Source of the DNA: JBAYOE01 sp050950065
GTDB lineage: Bacteria; Spirochaetota; Spirochaetia; Sphaerochaetales; Sphaerochaetaceae
Assembly (NCBI GenBank): GCA_050950065.1
Contig: JBMNGX010000005.1
Span: forward strand, 90,933 to 154,932
Reading direction: 5' to 3'
Length of the DNA: 64,000 nt
The position numbers and the translations under genes are program-made. This document shows, one piece after another, positions 34,077 to 43,559 of this stretch; within the stretch, counting starts at the first letter, position 1; each line of letters starts with the position of its first letter. The notes below the pieces were generated by a model. That model saw nothing but the letters and a program-made list of their open reading frames with translations, was not told the origin of the DNA and ran no database searches.

Positions 34077-34120
34077 AAATTACCATAAATAGGGGTTTTA
34101 TTATGTTGCTTTTGCAACAT
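34077..34120 (-). promoter_or_regulatory. hcp-operon promoter with a class-II FNR/CRP-type palindrome
   Basis: The palindrome ATGTTGC TTTT GCAACAT (34103-34120) is centred at 34111.5. A minus-strand TAATTT (34077-34082) would start RNA near 34070, placing the palindrome at -41.5, the classic class-II activator position. The gene start at 34067 then has a 3-nt leader. The regulator is unknown; an HcpR-like member of the Crp/Fnr family is plausible. Confidence 0.6.
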
Positions 34121-34156
34121 TTAGTTTAAATTCTCTAAATATTTATCGGTTCAATG

Positions 34157-34174
34157 TATGTATAAATATACATA
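34157..34174. promoter_or_regulatory. ARG box 1 upstream of argC
   Basis: The 18-bp palindrome TATGTATAAATATACATA has perfect 8-bp arms and matches ArgR/AhrC operator size and style. It covers the -35 region of a promoter whose -10 is CATAAT at 34184-34189. Confidence 0.75.
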
Positions 34175-34196
34175 AAAGTGTTGCATAATTTTGAAA

Positions 34197-34214
34197 TATG
34201 TATATATATACATA
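34197..34214. promoter_or_regulatory. ARG box 2 at the argC transcription start
   Basis: TATGTATATATATACATA is a perfect 18-bp palindrome, 40 bp downstream of box 1, lying at and after the predicted start of transcription (about 34196). The two boxes bracket the -10, ideal for repression by an arginine-bound ArgR. Confidence 0.75.
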
Positions 34215-34238
34215 CATTAGGTGCTAAGGAGGTATGAA

Positions 34239-35282
34239 ATGGTCAATGTTGCTGTCGTTGGTGCAACTGGATATGCAGGAAGTGAGTTGATTAGATTGTT
34301 AGTTAACCACCCTAATGTAAAAAATATCTATGCAGGTTCACGCACCTATAAAGGAAAAGCATACAGTGATGTTTATCCAAACTTTAAAAATATATACGAT
34401 GAAACTCTTTATGATGCTGACATTAAATCTTTAGCTGAGAAAGCTGATGTGTTGTTTTTATCATTACCACATGGAATTTCCTCCTTTCAAATTGACCAAG
34501 ATGTTTTAAATAAGTGTGTTGTCATAGACTTAGGGGCTGACTTTAGATTAAAAGATGTTGAAACCTATAAAAAGTGGTATCAAAGTGAACATGGAAATAT
34601 CTCTTTATTAGAAAGTGCAGTTTATGGGCTTTGTGAGATAAATAGAGAGAAGATTAAACAAACCAAACTTATTGCTAACCCAGGTTGTTATACAACAGCT
34701 ACACTGCTACTAACTTACCCTTTAGTTAAAGAGAATCTCATTGATGTTGATTCTCTAGTAATTGATGCTAAAAGTGGAATTTCAGGGGCAGGAAGAGCTG
34801 AGAAATTAGATTTTATTTATACAGAGAGCAGTGAATCAATTAAACCGTATGGGGTGACTACTCACCGTCACACTCCTGAAATAGAGCAAGAGTTAACAAA
34901 TGTTTCTAATAAAGAGGTTGTAATCACATTCACTCCTCACCTGATTCCCATGAACCGAGGGATTTTGGTAACCTCTTATGCAAAACTAAAAGAGGGTGTT
35001 ACTGACTTAGATATTGAAAATGTGTTTTTAAAATATTACAAAGATGAAAAATTTATTAGGTTGTTAGAAAAAGGGGTGCATCCACAAACAAGGTGGGTTA
35101 AAGGTTCTAACTACACAGATATTAGTTGGGCAATAGATCAAAGAACAAAAACCTTAGTTTCTTTTAGTGCCTTAGACAACATTGTTAAAGGGGCTGCGGG
35201 TCAAGCAGTACAAAACATGAACATAGTTTGTGGCTTTGATGAAGCAAGCGGTTTAAATACAATTAGCCCATTTCCCATTTAG
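34239..35282 (+). CDS. argC: N-acetyl-gamma-glutamyl-phosphate reductase
   Basis: A 347-aa NADPH-dependent enzyme, third step of arginine synthesis. The N-terminus VAVVGATGYAGSELIRLL is the Rossmann loop, and NPGCYTTATLL (about 146-156) holds the catalytic cysteine; HTPEIEQEL and LIPMNRGILVT follow. I chose ATG 34239 because AAGGAGGT lies 5 nt upstream; an in-frame GTG at 34221 lacks a site and would precede the Shine-Dalgarno. First gene of argCJBD. Confidence 0.96.
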   Translation: MVNVAVVGATGYAGSELIRLLVNHPNVKNIYAGSRTYKGKAYSDVYPNFKNIYDETLYDADIKSLAEKADVLFLSLPHGISSFQIDQDVLNKCVVIDLGADFRLKDVETYKKWYQSEHGNISLLESAVYGLCEINREKIKQTKLIANPGCYTTATLLLTYPLVKENLIDVDSLVIDAKSGISGAGRAEKLDFIYTESSESIKPYGVTTHRHTPEIEQELTNVSNKEVVITFTPHLIPMNRGILVTSYAKLKEGVTDLDIENVFLKYYKDEKFIRLLEKGVHPQTRWVKGSNYTDISWAIDQRTKTLVSFSALDNIVKGAAGQAVQNMNIVCGFDEASGLNTISPFPI

Positions 35283-35297
35283 TGAGGAGAAATAGTT

Positions 35298-36518
35298 ATG
35301 AAAATTATTGATGGTGGCATCACAGCTGCCAAAGGTTATAAAGTTGGATCAGTTCATTCGGGAGTTAAAAAGAAAAACTTAGACTTAACACTCTTAGTTA
35401 GTGAAACCGAGGCAACATTTAGTGCAACTTTTACTACAAATATTGTCAAAGCTGCCCCAGTTATTTGGGATGAGAAAATCTTTGCAACTCAAGAAAAAGT
35501 AAAAGCTTTAGTAATTAACAGTGGTAATGCAAATGCTTGTACAGGTTTACAAGGAGAGCGTGATACCCAACTGATGGCTCAACAAGTGGCAAAAAAAATA
35601 CAAAGTGAAGATAACAAAGTTTTAGTTTGTTCAACTGGTGTTATTGGACAAACTCTACCTATGGAGAAGATAATAACAGGAATTAGCTCTTGTTTTAACG
35701 ATTTAAATAGTGGCAAAGAGGCAGCTAATAAAGCTGCCAATGCTATTTTAACCACCGACACTTTTACTAAAGAGATAGCTGTAGAAATAGAGCTTAATGG
35801 GAAAACGATTGTTATTGGGGGGATGGCTAAAGGATCGGGAATGATTCATCCAAATATGGCAACGATGCTCTCATTTATCACTACTGATGCAAATATATCT
35901 AAAGTATTACTTACTAAGCTATTAAAAGAGTCTGTTGAAGAGAGTTATAATATGATTAGTGTTGATGGAGACACATCCACTAACGATACAGTAATAGTCT
36001 TAGCCAATGGCTCTAGTGGCTCTGATGAGATTGTTGAAAATTCAGAGGAGATGGAAAAATTCTTTGAAGCATTAAAATATGTAAATAGAGAGTTAGCTAA
36101 AAAAATTGTTTCAGATGGGGAGGGGGCAACTAAGTTTATTGAACTGACAGTACTAGGAGCTCCCACTGTAGAAGATGCTCGTTTGATGGCTAGAAGTGCT
36201 GTTTCAAGCAACTTAGTTAAAACTGCTTTTTTTGGTTCTGATGCAAACTGGGGAAGATTGTTGTGTGCAATGGGATATTCAAAAGCTAACTTTGATCCAA
36301 CTGGAATCACTGTTACTTACACTTCAGTAGCAGGGTTAATTGTTGTTTTACAAGATGGAGAACCTTTAGAGTTTGATGAAAAATTGGCTAAAAAGATTTT
36401 AAAAGAGAAAGTTATAAATGTAAGAATAGTTGTTGGAGATGAAGAGGGAGAAGCTACTGCATGGGGATGTGACCTCTCATACGATTATGTGAAAATAAAT
36501 GGAGATTATAGAACTTGA
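35298..36518 (+). CDS. argJ: Bifunctional ornithine acetyltransferase/N-acetylglutamate synthase
   Basis: A 406-aa enzyme that recycles acetyl groups from N-acetylornithine to glutamate. The self-cleavage site with nucleophile threonine is seen in HPNMATMLSF (T about residue 189), so the precursor should split into alpha and beta chains. AKGSGMIHPN and FGSDANWGRLLCAMGY are family signatures. With ArgJ present, no ArgE or separate ArgA is needed. AGGAG precedes the ATG and argB starts just after its stop. Confidence 0.96.
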   Translation: MKIIDGGITAAKGYKVGSVHSGVKKKNLDLTLLVSETEATFSATFTTNIVKAAPVIWDEKIFATQEKVKALVINSGNANACTGLQGERDTQLMAQQVAKKIQSEDNKVLVCSTGVIGQTLPMEKIITGISSCFNDLNSGKEAANKAANAILTTDTFTKEIAVEIELNGKTIVIGGMAKGSGMIHPNMATMLSFITTDANISKVLLTKLLKESVEESYNMISVDGDTSTNDTVIVLANGSSGSDEIVENSEEMEKFFEALKYVNRELAKKIVSDGEGATKFIELTVLGAPTVEDARLMARSAVSSNLVKTAFFGSDANWGRLLCAMGYSKANFDPTGITVTYTSVAGLIVVLQDGEPLEFDEKLAKKILKEKVINVRIVVGDEEGEATAWGCDLSYDYVKINGDYRT

Positions 36519-36520
36519 AG

Positions 36521-37381
36521 ATGGATAAAATTATTGAGAAGGCTCAAACACTAATAGAGGCCCTCCCTTATATTAGACGCTTTGCTGGTAGTGTTGTGGT
36601 CATAAAAATTGGTGGCAGTGCCATGGTTAACGAAGAAATTAAAAACTCAATTATTCAAGACATCGCTATGATGAAAAGAATTGGGATGAAACCTGTAGTT
36701 GTCCATGGTGGTGGAACAGCTATTACTGAGATTATGGATCGTCTTGGCAAAGAGACTTTATTCAACGATGGTCTAAGGGTAACCGATGCAGAGACTGCCA
36801 AAATAGCTGAGATGGTCCTTTCAGGAACAATTTCAAAGGAGATAGTTAATTCTCTTCAAGGACAAGGAATCGATGCTGTTGGAATCAACGGCAAAGATGG
36901 AGATACTTTAATAGCCTCTAAAAAGATTGTTGATAAGGGGGACCTGGGATTTGTTGGAGAGGTTGAAAAAGTGAATACAACACTTTTAGATACCTTAATG
37001 ACAAATGACTTTGTCCCAGTGGTTGCCCCAGTTGGAACTGATCTAAAAGGAAACACTTATAATATAAACGCCGATTATGCTGCTAGTGCACTAGCAGGGG
37101 CCTTAGGGGCACAAAAATTGGTCTTTTTAACTGATGTTGAAGGAATCTTAAAAGATAAGGATGATCCTAAATCTATTTTAAGTAGACTAACTTTGTATGA
37201 AGCTGAAAATTACATCAAAGATGGAACAATTAGTGGAGGGATGATTCCTAAAGCTCAATGTTGCATGGATGGAATTCGTAAAGGTGTCCAAAGTGTCCAC
37301 ATCCTTGATGGGAGAATTCCCCACTCTATGTTGTTAGAAATTTTCACAAATGAGGGAATTGGGACAATGATGACCCGCTAG
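36521..37381 (+). CDS. argB: Acetylglutamate kinase
   Basis: About 286 aa; phosphorylates N-acetylglutamate. Signatures: VVVIKIGGSAM (ATP site), VVHGGGTAITEIMDRLG, FNDGLRVTDAETAKIAEMVL, and FLTDVEGIL. The N-terminal helix IIEKAQTLIEALPYIRRFAG is the type found in arginine-sensitive hexameric enzymes, suggesting feedback inhibition by arginine (inference). The start may be TTG 36515, overlapping the argJ stop, or ATG 36521; both are in frame. Confidence 0.95.
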   Translation: MDKIIEKAQTLIEALPYIRRFAGSVVVIKIGGSAMVNEEIKNSIIQDIAMMKRIGMKPVVVHGGGTAITEIMDRLGKETLFNDGLRVTDAETAKIAEMVLSGTISKEIVNSLQGQGIDAVGINGKDGDTLIASKKIVDKGDLGFVGEVEKVNTTLLDTLMTNDFVPVVAPVGTDLKGNTYNINADYAASALAGALGAQKLVFLTDVEGILKDKDDPKSILSRLTLYEAENYIKDGTISGGMIPKAQCCMDGIRKGVQSVHILDGRIPHSMLLEIFTNEGIGTMMTR

Positions 37382-37391
37382 GGAGGACAAA

Positions 37392-38606
37392 ATGGATCAA
37401 AAGAGTTTAATTAGCGAGGCTAACAAATACTTTATGCCAACCTATTCTCAATTCCCAGTTGTATTTACAAAAGGGGATGGGATTTACCTAGAAGATATTG
37501 AAGGAAAAAAATATTTAGACTTTGTTGCAGGAATTTCGGTAAATATCTTTGGCTACAACGATCAAAATTTTAAAAATACCCTCAACGAAGTGATTGCAAA
37601 AGGTGTGTTGCACACTTCCAATCTCTACTATAACCAATATGCTATAGAGGCTGCTAAAAAGTTAGTTGAACTTAGCAAGATGGATAAAGTTTTCTTTTGT
37701 AACAGTGGAACAGAGGCTAACGAAGCTGCTATTAAGTTGGTTCGTAAGTATGGACGCCTAAAGAAAGAGGGCAAAACAAAAATTGTTTCATTAGTAAACT
37801 CTTTTCATGGAAGAACCATTGGTGCTTTAAGTGCTACAGGACAACCAAACTACCAAAAGAATTTTGCTCCAATGGTAGATCAGTTTAAGTATGCACCCAT
37901 TAATAATTATGAAGAACTTGTAAAAATGGTCGATGAAGATACTTGTGCCATATTTATTGAGGTAGTTCAAGGAGAAGGGGGTATCGTTAGTGCTGATAAA
38001 GAGTACTTGCAAAAGGTACGCACCTTGTGTGATAAATACGATATCCTTTTAGTTTGTGATGAAATTCAGTGTGGATTAGGTCGAACTGGTAAGTTATTCG
38101 GATGGCAAAAAAGGGAAATTGAGTGTGATGTGATGACCTTGGCAAAAGCTTTAGGAAATGGAATTCCAATTGGAGCTGTTGTCACCAACAATAAGTGTTC
38201 AGAAGTGTTGCAACCGGGGGATCATGGATCTACTTTTGGAGGAAACTTTTTAGCTACTTCTGCTGCTAACTATGTTTTAAATAGACTAAGTGAGCCCCAA
38301 TTTATGGAAAATGTTGAAGATGTTTCAACTTATTTAAACAAAAAGCTTATAGAGTTAAAAGATAAGCACTCTCAAATTAAAGAGCTTAGAGGAGAGGGAT
38401 TAATGGTTGGCCTTGCTTTTGAAGATAAAGTTAAACCAATTATTGATGAAGCTTTGAAAGATGGGCTATTAGTTGTTTCAGCAGGAGCTAATGTAATTAG
38501 GTTGTTACCTCCATTAATTGTTACTAAAAAGGATATTGATAAAGCTTTTATTATCTTAGATGAGGTTCTTAATAGGGTAAATTTGTTGTCTAATGATGGG
38601 CAATAA
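37392..38606 (+). CDS. argD: Acetylornithine aminotransferase
   Basis: A 404-aa PLP enzyme making N-acetylornithine. Seen: FCNSGTEANEAAIKLVRKYG, SFHGRTIGALSATGQ, the PLP-binding aspartate in LVCDEIQCGLGRTG, and the Schiff-base lysine in TLAKALGNGIPIGA (about 250). GGGAGG precedes the ATG. It closes argCJBD, which takes glutamate to ornithine; argF, argG and argH are not in this window. Confidence 0.95.
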   Translation: MDQKSLISEANKYFMPTYSQFPVVFTKGDGIYLEDIEGKKYLDFVAGISVNIFGYNDQNFKNTLNEVIAKGVLHTSNLYYNQYAIEAAKKLVELSKMDKVFFCNSGTEANEAAIKLVRKYGRLKKEGKTKIVSLVNSFHGRTIGALSATGQPNYQKNFAPMVDQFKYAPINNYEELVKMVDEDTCAIFIEVVQGEGGIVSADKEYLQKVRTLCDKYDILLVCDEIQCGLGRTGKLFGWQKREIECDVMTLAKALGNGIPIGAVVTNNKCSEVLQPGDHGSTFGGNFLATSAANYVLNRLSEPQFMENVEDVSTYLNKKLIELKDKHSQIKELRGEGLMVGLAFEDKVKPIIDEALKDGLLVVSAGANVIRLLPPLIVTKKDIDKAFIILDEVLNRVNLLSNDGQ

Positions 38607-38645
38607 GTTATGATTAAAGCTCATTTTAAGTTGACTGAGGCCACA

Positions 38646-40647
38646 ATGACAAGCAAAGCTGCCAAGCGAATTTTGGTTTTATCCCTTTTAATAATTTTTA
38701 TATTACCCATTTTTAGTGCAAACTTATCTGATGATCTATTGTTAGCAGATCAACCATTTTATTATGGGAAAGAGCTTTTTAAAGAGCGGATATTAGAACA
38801 AACAGAGGGAAATAGAGAGGCAGTTGGGTTGGTCTTATCGGGTGGAAGTGCCCGTGCATTTGCCCACATTGGGGTTTTACAACTTCTTGAAGAGAACGAT
38901 ATAGTGCCCGACTTTATTATCTCAAACTCGATGGGCTCTATTGTTGGAATTTTATATGCAGCAGGGTTATCTCCTCAACAAATTAAAGATGTTATTTACC
39001 AACTAGATGTTTCTCAACTATTTGATCTCTCATTTCCTATCAGTGGTGGTATTTTAAATATCAACCGTTTCATCTCTTTGGTTGGAAACTATTTGGGAAA
39101 AGATTTAAATATAGAAGAGTTGGCTATCCCCATTATGATTATTGGGGAAGACTTGAAAACCAAAAGGCAAGTTCAAATTATGGAGGGGAATTTAATGGAA
39201 GTGATGGCGGCAGCCTTTGCTCTTCCAGTCTATTTCCCCCCTGTTGATTACCAAGATCACCTTCTAGTTGATGGGGGAATAACAAACTTAGTTCCCTTGA
39301 GTATCGCTTTTGAGTATACAGATGATGTTATTGTCTCAACTACCTTCTACGATGCTAAAGATATAAATCTGAAAAATGTTTTAAGCAATCTCAATGTCTC
39401 AATAGATATTGGTAAAAGGAGAATGGGGGTAGTCGAACTTTTAGAACACCCTGAAGCAATATGGATCAGATGTGAAGTTGAGAATTTCTCTTTTATGGAT
39501 TTTGATGCTGTAAAGGAGTTAACAGCTTTAGGTTATGAATCTGCTAATAAGAAGTTTGACCAACTTAATAAACTTTATAAAAAGGGAGTTAGTGAGAAGC
39601 AAATAGAGTTTAGAGGCGACTTTACTCTAAGACAACAAAAGGTGCACGACTCTTATAGAATCTTTCAACGAGGCCCAGTTCTCTCTTTCTCTCAACAACT
39701 ATTTTTGGGTTTAAAATCGTTTAACAGCTTTAACGATCAGTGGTATTTAAGAAATGATGTAGTATTTGGTCTTATGTACCAAATTAGACTTCACCGCCTT
39801 CATTACGCTTTACATGGGGGGTTGGGATGGAAAACTGTTTACCCTATGAAAGCTTATTTAAGTATAAACAACAACATTTCCTATCAAATTATTGATCCAT
39901 TAATTGTTGAAGGGGATCTTCTGTTATCAACTGAGGGAGAAGGTTTCAAACCAAAGATGTATCACCGTCTCGCTTTAAAGTTTAGACAACGCTATTTTAG
40001 TAATCAACTTAGGGCCACATTAACTGGGTGGTGGGAACAACAACTTAGATAACACTTTTAAATTTGAAGAAACTTTGGTTAATGCAGGGATTGAACTTCA
40101 ATACCAATCAAATGAAATTGAGAGATTGTTTGTTGCAACAGAGGTTGCCTACCAACTAGCAGGTATTTATAATCGCCATTTTTTACACACCAAAGTTGAT
40201 ACGGTCATCCCCCTTCCTGCCGATTTAAATCTTAAACTTGGTTACACTGGTAGATATGCATTAGATTTCAAAGGAAGCATCCCCATCTACTTTAATGATG
40301 GCTTTAAAACAGCAAGTAAATCATTATTAATGCAAGGAAGAAGTAATTCAGAGGATAATTTAAGCAACGCTATGGTTATAGGGAGAGTTGGAATAGATTT
40401 TGAACCATCTAAATTTAAACCAACAGCAGGGGAGCTTTTAATCTTTGAGAAATCGGCAGTGGGTCTATTTAGTGATCTTCTATTTAACCAAGCTAAATCT
40501 TTTAAACCAGATTTTGTTGCTGGAGTTAACTTAAGTACCACTATCTCTTTCTTAGGTTTAAATTCAATGCCATTAAATATCTTTGTTGGATACGACTCAC
40601 CAACTAATGGAGTCTCTTGGGGCTTTTTACTAGGTAAGAGTTTATGA
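38646..40647 (+). pseudogene. Patatin-like phospholipase with C-terminal outer-membrane barrel, one frameshift
   Basis: The protein has a signal peptide (ILVLSLLIIFILPIFS), a patatin domain with oxyanion loop VLSGGSARAFAHIGVL (about 63-78), nucleophile elbow SNSMGS (about 93, where G-x-S-x-G has Ser instead of the first Gly) and the catalytic Asp in LVDGGITNLVPL (about 208). From about residue 330 it is made of alternating amphipathic strands ending in GVSWGFLLGKSL, typical of a beta-barrel, as in PlpD-type (type Vd) autotransporters. The frame breaks in the repeat GAACAACAACTT near 40035-40047 and resumes one frame over (NNLDNTFKFEETLVNAG). One missing or extra base in that repeat would restore a protein of about 665 aa. 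An alternative start is ATG 38610. Confidence 0.8.
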
Positions 40648-41024
40648 TAAAAACCTTTTTACCTAATAATCTCTCTATGCAAGTAGTTGATGAGAACAAC
40701 CAAGTTGTTTATGAAAGCTCTAAAAAATGGCTTCATCCTCTGTTGGATTTAGAAAAAGAGAATCTAGATTTTACAAACCTTATTTTAATTGATCGTATAG
40801 CGGGCAAAGCTGCAGCTGCCTTAGCAATTAGAATGGGCTTTAAAAAAGTCAAAATAGAGTTAATAAGTGAACTTGCAAAAAAGATGTACGAAAAACACAA
40901 CGTTGAGGTTACCTACTTAAAAAGTGTTGATAAAATTGGGTGTATGACAGAAAGTGCTTTAGAAGAGGAAAGTTCGATAGATGAGATTTATACCTTTATT
41001 ATTAACAGACTCGCTTTGAATTGA
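40644..41024 (+). CDS. DUF1893-family protein
   Basis: A 126-aa cytosolic protein. LILIDRIAGKAAAALAIRMGFKKV and the later KIGCMTESALEE recall DUF1893, a small family with a cytidine-deaminase-like fold and unknown function. The ATG overlaps the stop of the patatin gene (ATGA), so translation would depend on that upstream frame being read to the end, a small argument that the frameshift upstream is not an old lesion. Confidence 0.7.
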   Translation: MIKTFLPNNLSMQVVDENNQVVYESSKKWLHPLLDLEKENLDFTNLILIDRIAGKAAAALAIRMGFKKVKIELISELAKKMYEKHNVEVTYLKSVDKIGCMTESALEEESSIDEIYTFIINRLALN

Positions 41025-41049
41025 CTTCCTTTAGATAAACCAGTATCGT
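41021..41049 (+). promoter_or_regulatory. ZIP transporter promoter, leaderless type
   Basis: TTGACT (41021-41026), 17 bp, TATCGT (41044-41049), then 7 nt to ATG 41057. No ribosome-binding site. Confidence 0.55.
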
Positions 41050-41056
41050 TTTGCTC

Positions 41057-41866
41057 ATGGAACTTGGCCCCACAATTGTTGCATTCTCGTTGACACTTTT
41101 AGCAGGATTATCAACAGGAATTGGCTCACTGTTGAGTATGTTCCAAAAACAAGATAGCAGACGTTTTTTATCTCTCTCTTTGGGTTTCTCTGCTGGAGTG
41201 ATGATTTATCTCTCTTTTATGGAGATCCTTCCTGAAGCTTTGAGTTATCTAGAAAACTCTTATGGGTTAGTTAAAGCACCTATTTATAACCTCATTGCCT
41301 TCTTTGGCGGTGTTTTAGTAGTTGCTCTGATAGACCGCTTTGTCCCTTCTAAAGATAACCCCCATGAAATTCCTGACGTATTAGATTTAGCTACAAGGGA
41401 GAAAAATGAGAAAGCCCTCTTATTAAAGACTGGGATTTTGTCAGCAATAGCAATTACCATCCACAACATCCCTGAAGGACTTGCTACCTTTATCTCTTAT
41501 ATGGCTGATCCAAAGGTGGGAATTAGTATTGCCATTGCAATTGCCATTCACAATATTCCAGAAGGGATAGCAGTAGCTGTTCCCATCTACTTTGCAACAG
41601 GCAATAGAAAAAAATCTATTTTAATCTCATTTTTAAGTGGATTATCTGAAAGTGTTGGGGCAGTGTTAGGTATTATCTTACTCTCTGCATCAAATACCTT
41701 TGCAATGTTAGGTTTTATTTTAGCTGCAACTGCTGGGGTGATGATTTACATCTCTTTTGATGAACTATTGCCTGCTGCACAGCGGTATGGGGAGCACCAT
41801 TTGGCAATTTATGGGGTTTTTAGTGGGATGGCTGTTATGGGAATCTCTTTAATCCTTTTGGCTTAG
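41057..41866 (+). CDS. ZIP-family metal transporter (ZupT-like)
   Basis: A 269-aa membrane protein with eight hydrophobic helices. The metal-binding sites of ZIP transporters are visible: AITIHNIPEGLATF (TM4) and AIAIHNIPEGIAVAVP (TM5), with FMEILPEAL in TM2. It imports zinc and possibly iron or manganese. A TTG six nt upstream is in frame, but the ATG fits the promoter spacing. The 3' end overlaps queH convergently by 18 bp. Confidence 0.92.
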   Translation: MELGPTIVAFSLTLLAGLSTGIGSLLSMFQKQDSRRFLSLSLGFSAGVMIYLSFMEILPEALSYLENSYGLVKAPIYNLIAFFGGVLVVALIDRFVPSKDNPHEIPDVLDLATREKNEKALLLKTGILSAIAITIHNIPEGLATFISYMADPKVGISIAIAIAIHNIPEGIAVAVPIYFATGNRKKSILISFLSGLSESVGAVLGIILLSASNTFAMLGFILAATAGVMIYISFDELLPAAQRYGEHHLAIYGVFSGMAVMGISLILLA

Positions 41867-42391
41867 GTGCCTCATTGAAAATTCACAACCACAATATTTT
41901 TGGCGATAGAGCTTTAACTCTTTAGATAACTCTATGCTCCGTTGAAAGCCCCCTTTTTTCTTAAAGTCAATTTCAACAAACTTTCCACTCTCACTACCAA
42001 TTTTAAAAATCTTTGTTGAGTTTTTATGGGGGCTAACCGTTAAAGTTGTCGTAAAGTGTTCGATGTTTAAATCTTGAGCAACTTTAGCAGCCTCTTTTAA
42101 GTTGTACTCAAAACAAATTGCACATCTAGAGCCTTTCTCAGGCTCTTTTTCGTGTCCTTTAATTGCCTCTAACCAATCGATGTGATTGTACTTCCCACGA
42201 ATAATTTCTAGTGAAAAATGGGATGCAACTTTTTCTAAATTATTATATCTTAAATCTGATTCCTCCTTTGGGAAAATATTACTATTTCCAAAGTAGAGGA
42301 TTGGTTGATAACCCATCTCAAATAGACGTTCAATAGAGCTAGTGGAACATGGTCCACAACATGTGTGTAACAACAACTTTGTCTTACCCAT
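41849..42391 (-). CDS. queH: Epoxyqueuosine reductase QueH (DUF208)
   Basis: A 180-aa iron-sulfur enzyme that performs the last step of queuosine synthesis in tRNA, as an alternative to QueG. The start LLLHTCCGPCS holds a conserved cysteine pair, followed by SRCAICFEYNL and YCGCEFSM, which give the remaining cluster ligands. No other que gene is nearby. There is no Shine-Dalgarno; the -10 ends 6 nt before the ATG. Confidence 0.92.
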   Translation of the reverse strand: MGKTKLLLHTCCGPCSTSSIERLFEMGYQPILYFGNSNIFPKEESDLRYNNLEKVASHFSLEIIRGKYNHIDWLEAIKGHEKEPEKGSRCAICFEYNLKEAAKVAQDLNIEHFTTTLTVSPHKNSTKIFKIGSESGKFVEIDFKKKGGFQRSIELSKELKLYRQKYCGCEFSMRHLSQKD

Positions 42392-42397
42392 GGTGAT

Positions 42398-42426
42398 ACA
42401 TTAGCGCTGTAATTAAGATTATTCAA
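42398..42426 (-). promoter_or_regulatory. queH promoter, leaderless type
   Basis: Minus-strand TTGAAT (42421-42426), 17 bp, TAATGT (42398-42403), then 6 nt to the ATG at 42391. Confidence 0.6.
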
Positions 42427-42500
42427 CTCTTATGGGTAGGGTGGCATTGAAATGGTAAATATGGCATCATAGGAAGTGCAAAGAGGGGGATTTGATTTCA

Positions 42501-43553
42501 ATGGATAATTTAACGTTGTTAATGTTTATAGCTCCAATCGTATTTTTCTTGTTGTTACCTGTTTCAGCTATCATAAAAACCATACTGATAGTTTTGTTCC
42601 TCTTTGCAATGCTTTATTTTAAAAGGGGTTACTACTACATCATAAGGGGTACCCACTTAATAAATAATCATCCATCCGAATATGAAAGAGGGTGGATTTT
42701 TTATGAAAAAGGGCTTAAATGTGGTGTCTCAAATGGTACAGCTTTAGCTGTAGCCAACCTCTTTTTACAAAGAAATGATGCAGAAATAGCTCATAAGGTT
42801 TACAACTCAATTATTAAAAAGAAAGAGGGTAAAAGTTCTAAAGATGCCCTTATTTTAAACAATGCTAAAATTGGAAAAGCTGAAGCTTTATGGATTTTCG
42901 GAGAAAGAGAAAAAGCTGTCGAACTTCTATATAAATTATACAATAAAAATATTCCTGATCGAAATATAGGGACAATCTTAAGCGGCTATCTTTTAAAATT
43001 AGATCGCCTAGAAGAGGCTCAACACATCATCGATGATGCTTTTAAAAATAGAAGTGAAACAGTCAAAATGGTTGATAACAGAGGCTACTATTATTACTTA
43101 AAAGGATTTTTAAAAGATAGTGAAACTCTTTACGACAAACTTCTAGAAAATAGAGCTGTCAAATCACCTGAGACACTGTACCATGCTTCTTTAGTTGCAA
43201 TCTCTTTAGGTGATGATGATAAAGGTAAAAATTACTTAACTGAGGCTTTAAAACTTCCTTTTTATAAAACGTATGATGTCACCAAAGAGGAAATTGAAGA
43301 GCTATTAAATCAAGCAAACAGCAATCTAGATGATAATTTAGTATTTGACTTTTATGATACTGATATGTTTGAGGATGAGGCGCAAAGTGTCGATCGTGAT
43401 TACGAAGAGATTGAACTAAATTCACTGTTAGATCCTGATGATTACTATTATGATGAAGAGGAGGAGATGGAAATAGATGAAGATGAATACTCATTATTTG
43501 AATCCACTCTCCTTGATGAGTATGAAGATGATTATGAGGAGTTATCCAACTAA
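42501..43553 (+). CDS. Membrane-anchored TPR-like protein with very acidic tail
   Basis: A 350-aa protein: two hydrophobic N-terminal helices (residues 3-20 and 24-40), then helical TPR-like repeats (about 60-270, for example AEALWIFGEREKAVELLYKLY and FLKDSETLYDKLLENR), and a C-terminal tail of about 70 residues that is mostly Asp, Glu and Tyr. It may be a cytoplasmic scaffold held at the membrane. Function unknown. Its stop is 6 nt before cardiolipin synthase, so the two are likely cotranscribed. ATG 42501 is preferred to a TTG three codons earlier. Confidence 0.65.
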   Translation: MDNLTLLMFIAPIVFFLLLPVSAIIKTILIVLFLFAMLYFKRGYYYIIRGTHLINNHPSEYERGWIFYEKGLKCGVSNGTALAVANLFLQRNDAEIAHKVYNSIIKKKEGKSSKDALILNNAKIGKAEALWIFGEREKAVELLYKLYNKNIPDRNIGTILSGYLLKLDRLEEAQHIIDDAFKNRSETVKMVDNRGYYYYLKGFLKDSETLYDKLLENRAVKSPETLYHASLVAISLGDDDKGKNYLTEALKLPFYKTYDVTKEEIEELLNQANSNLDDNLVFDFYDTDMFEDEAQSVDRDYEEIELNSLLDPDDYYYDEEEEMEIDEDEYSLFESTLLDEYEDDYEELSN

Positions 43554-43559
43554 GAAGCA

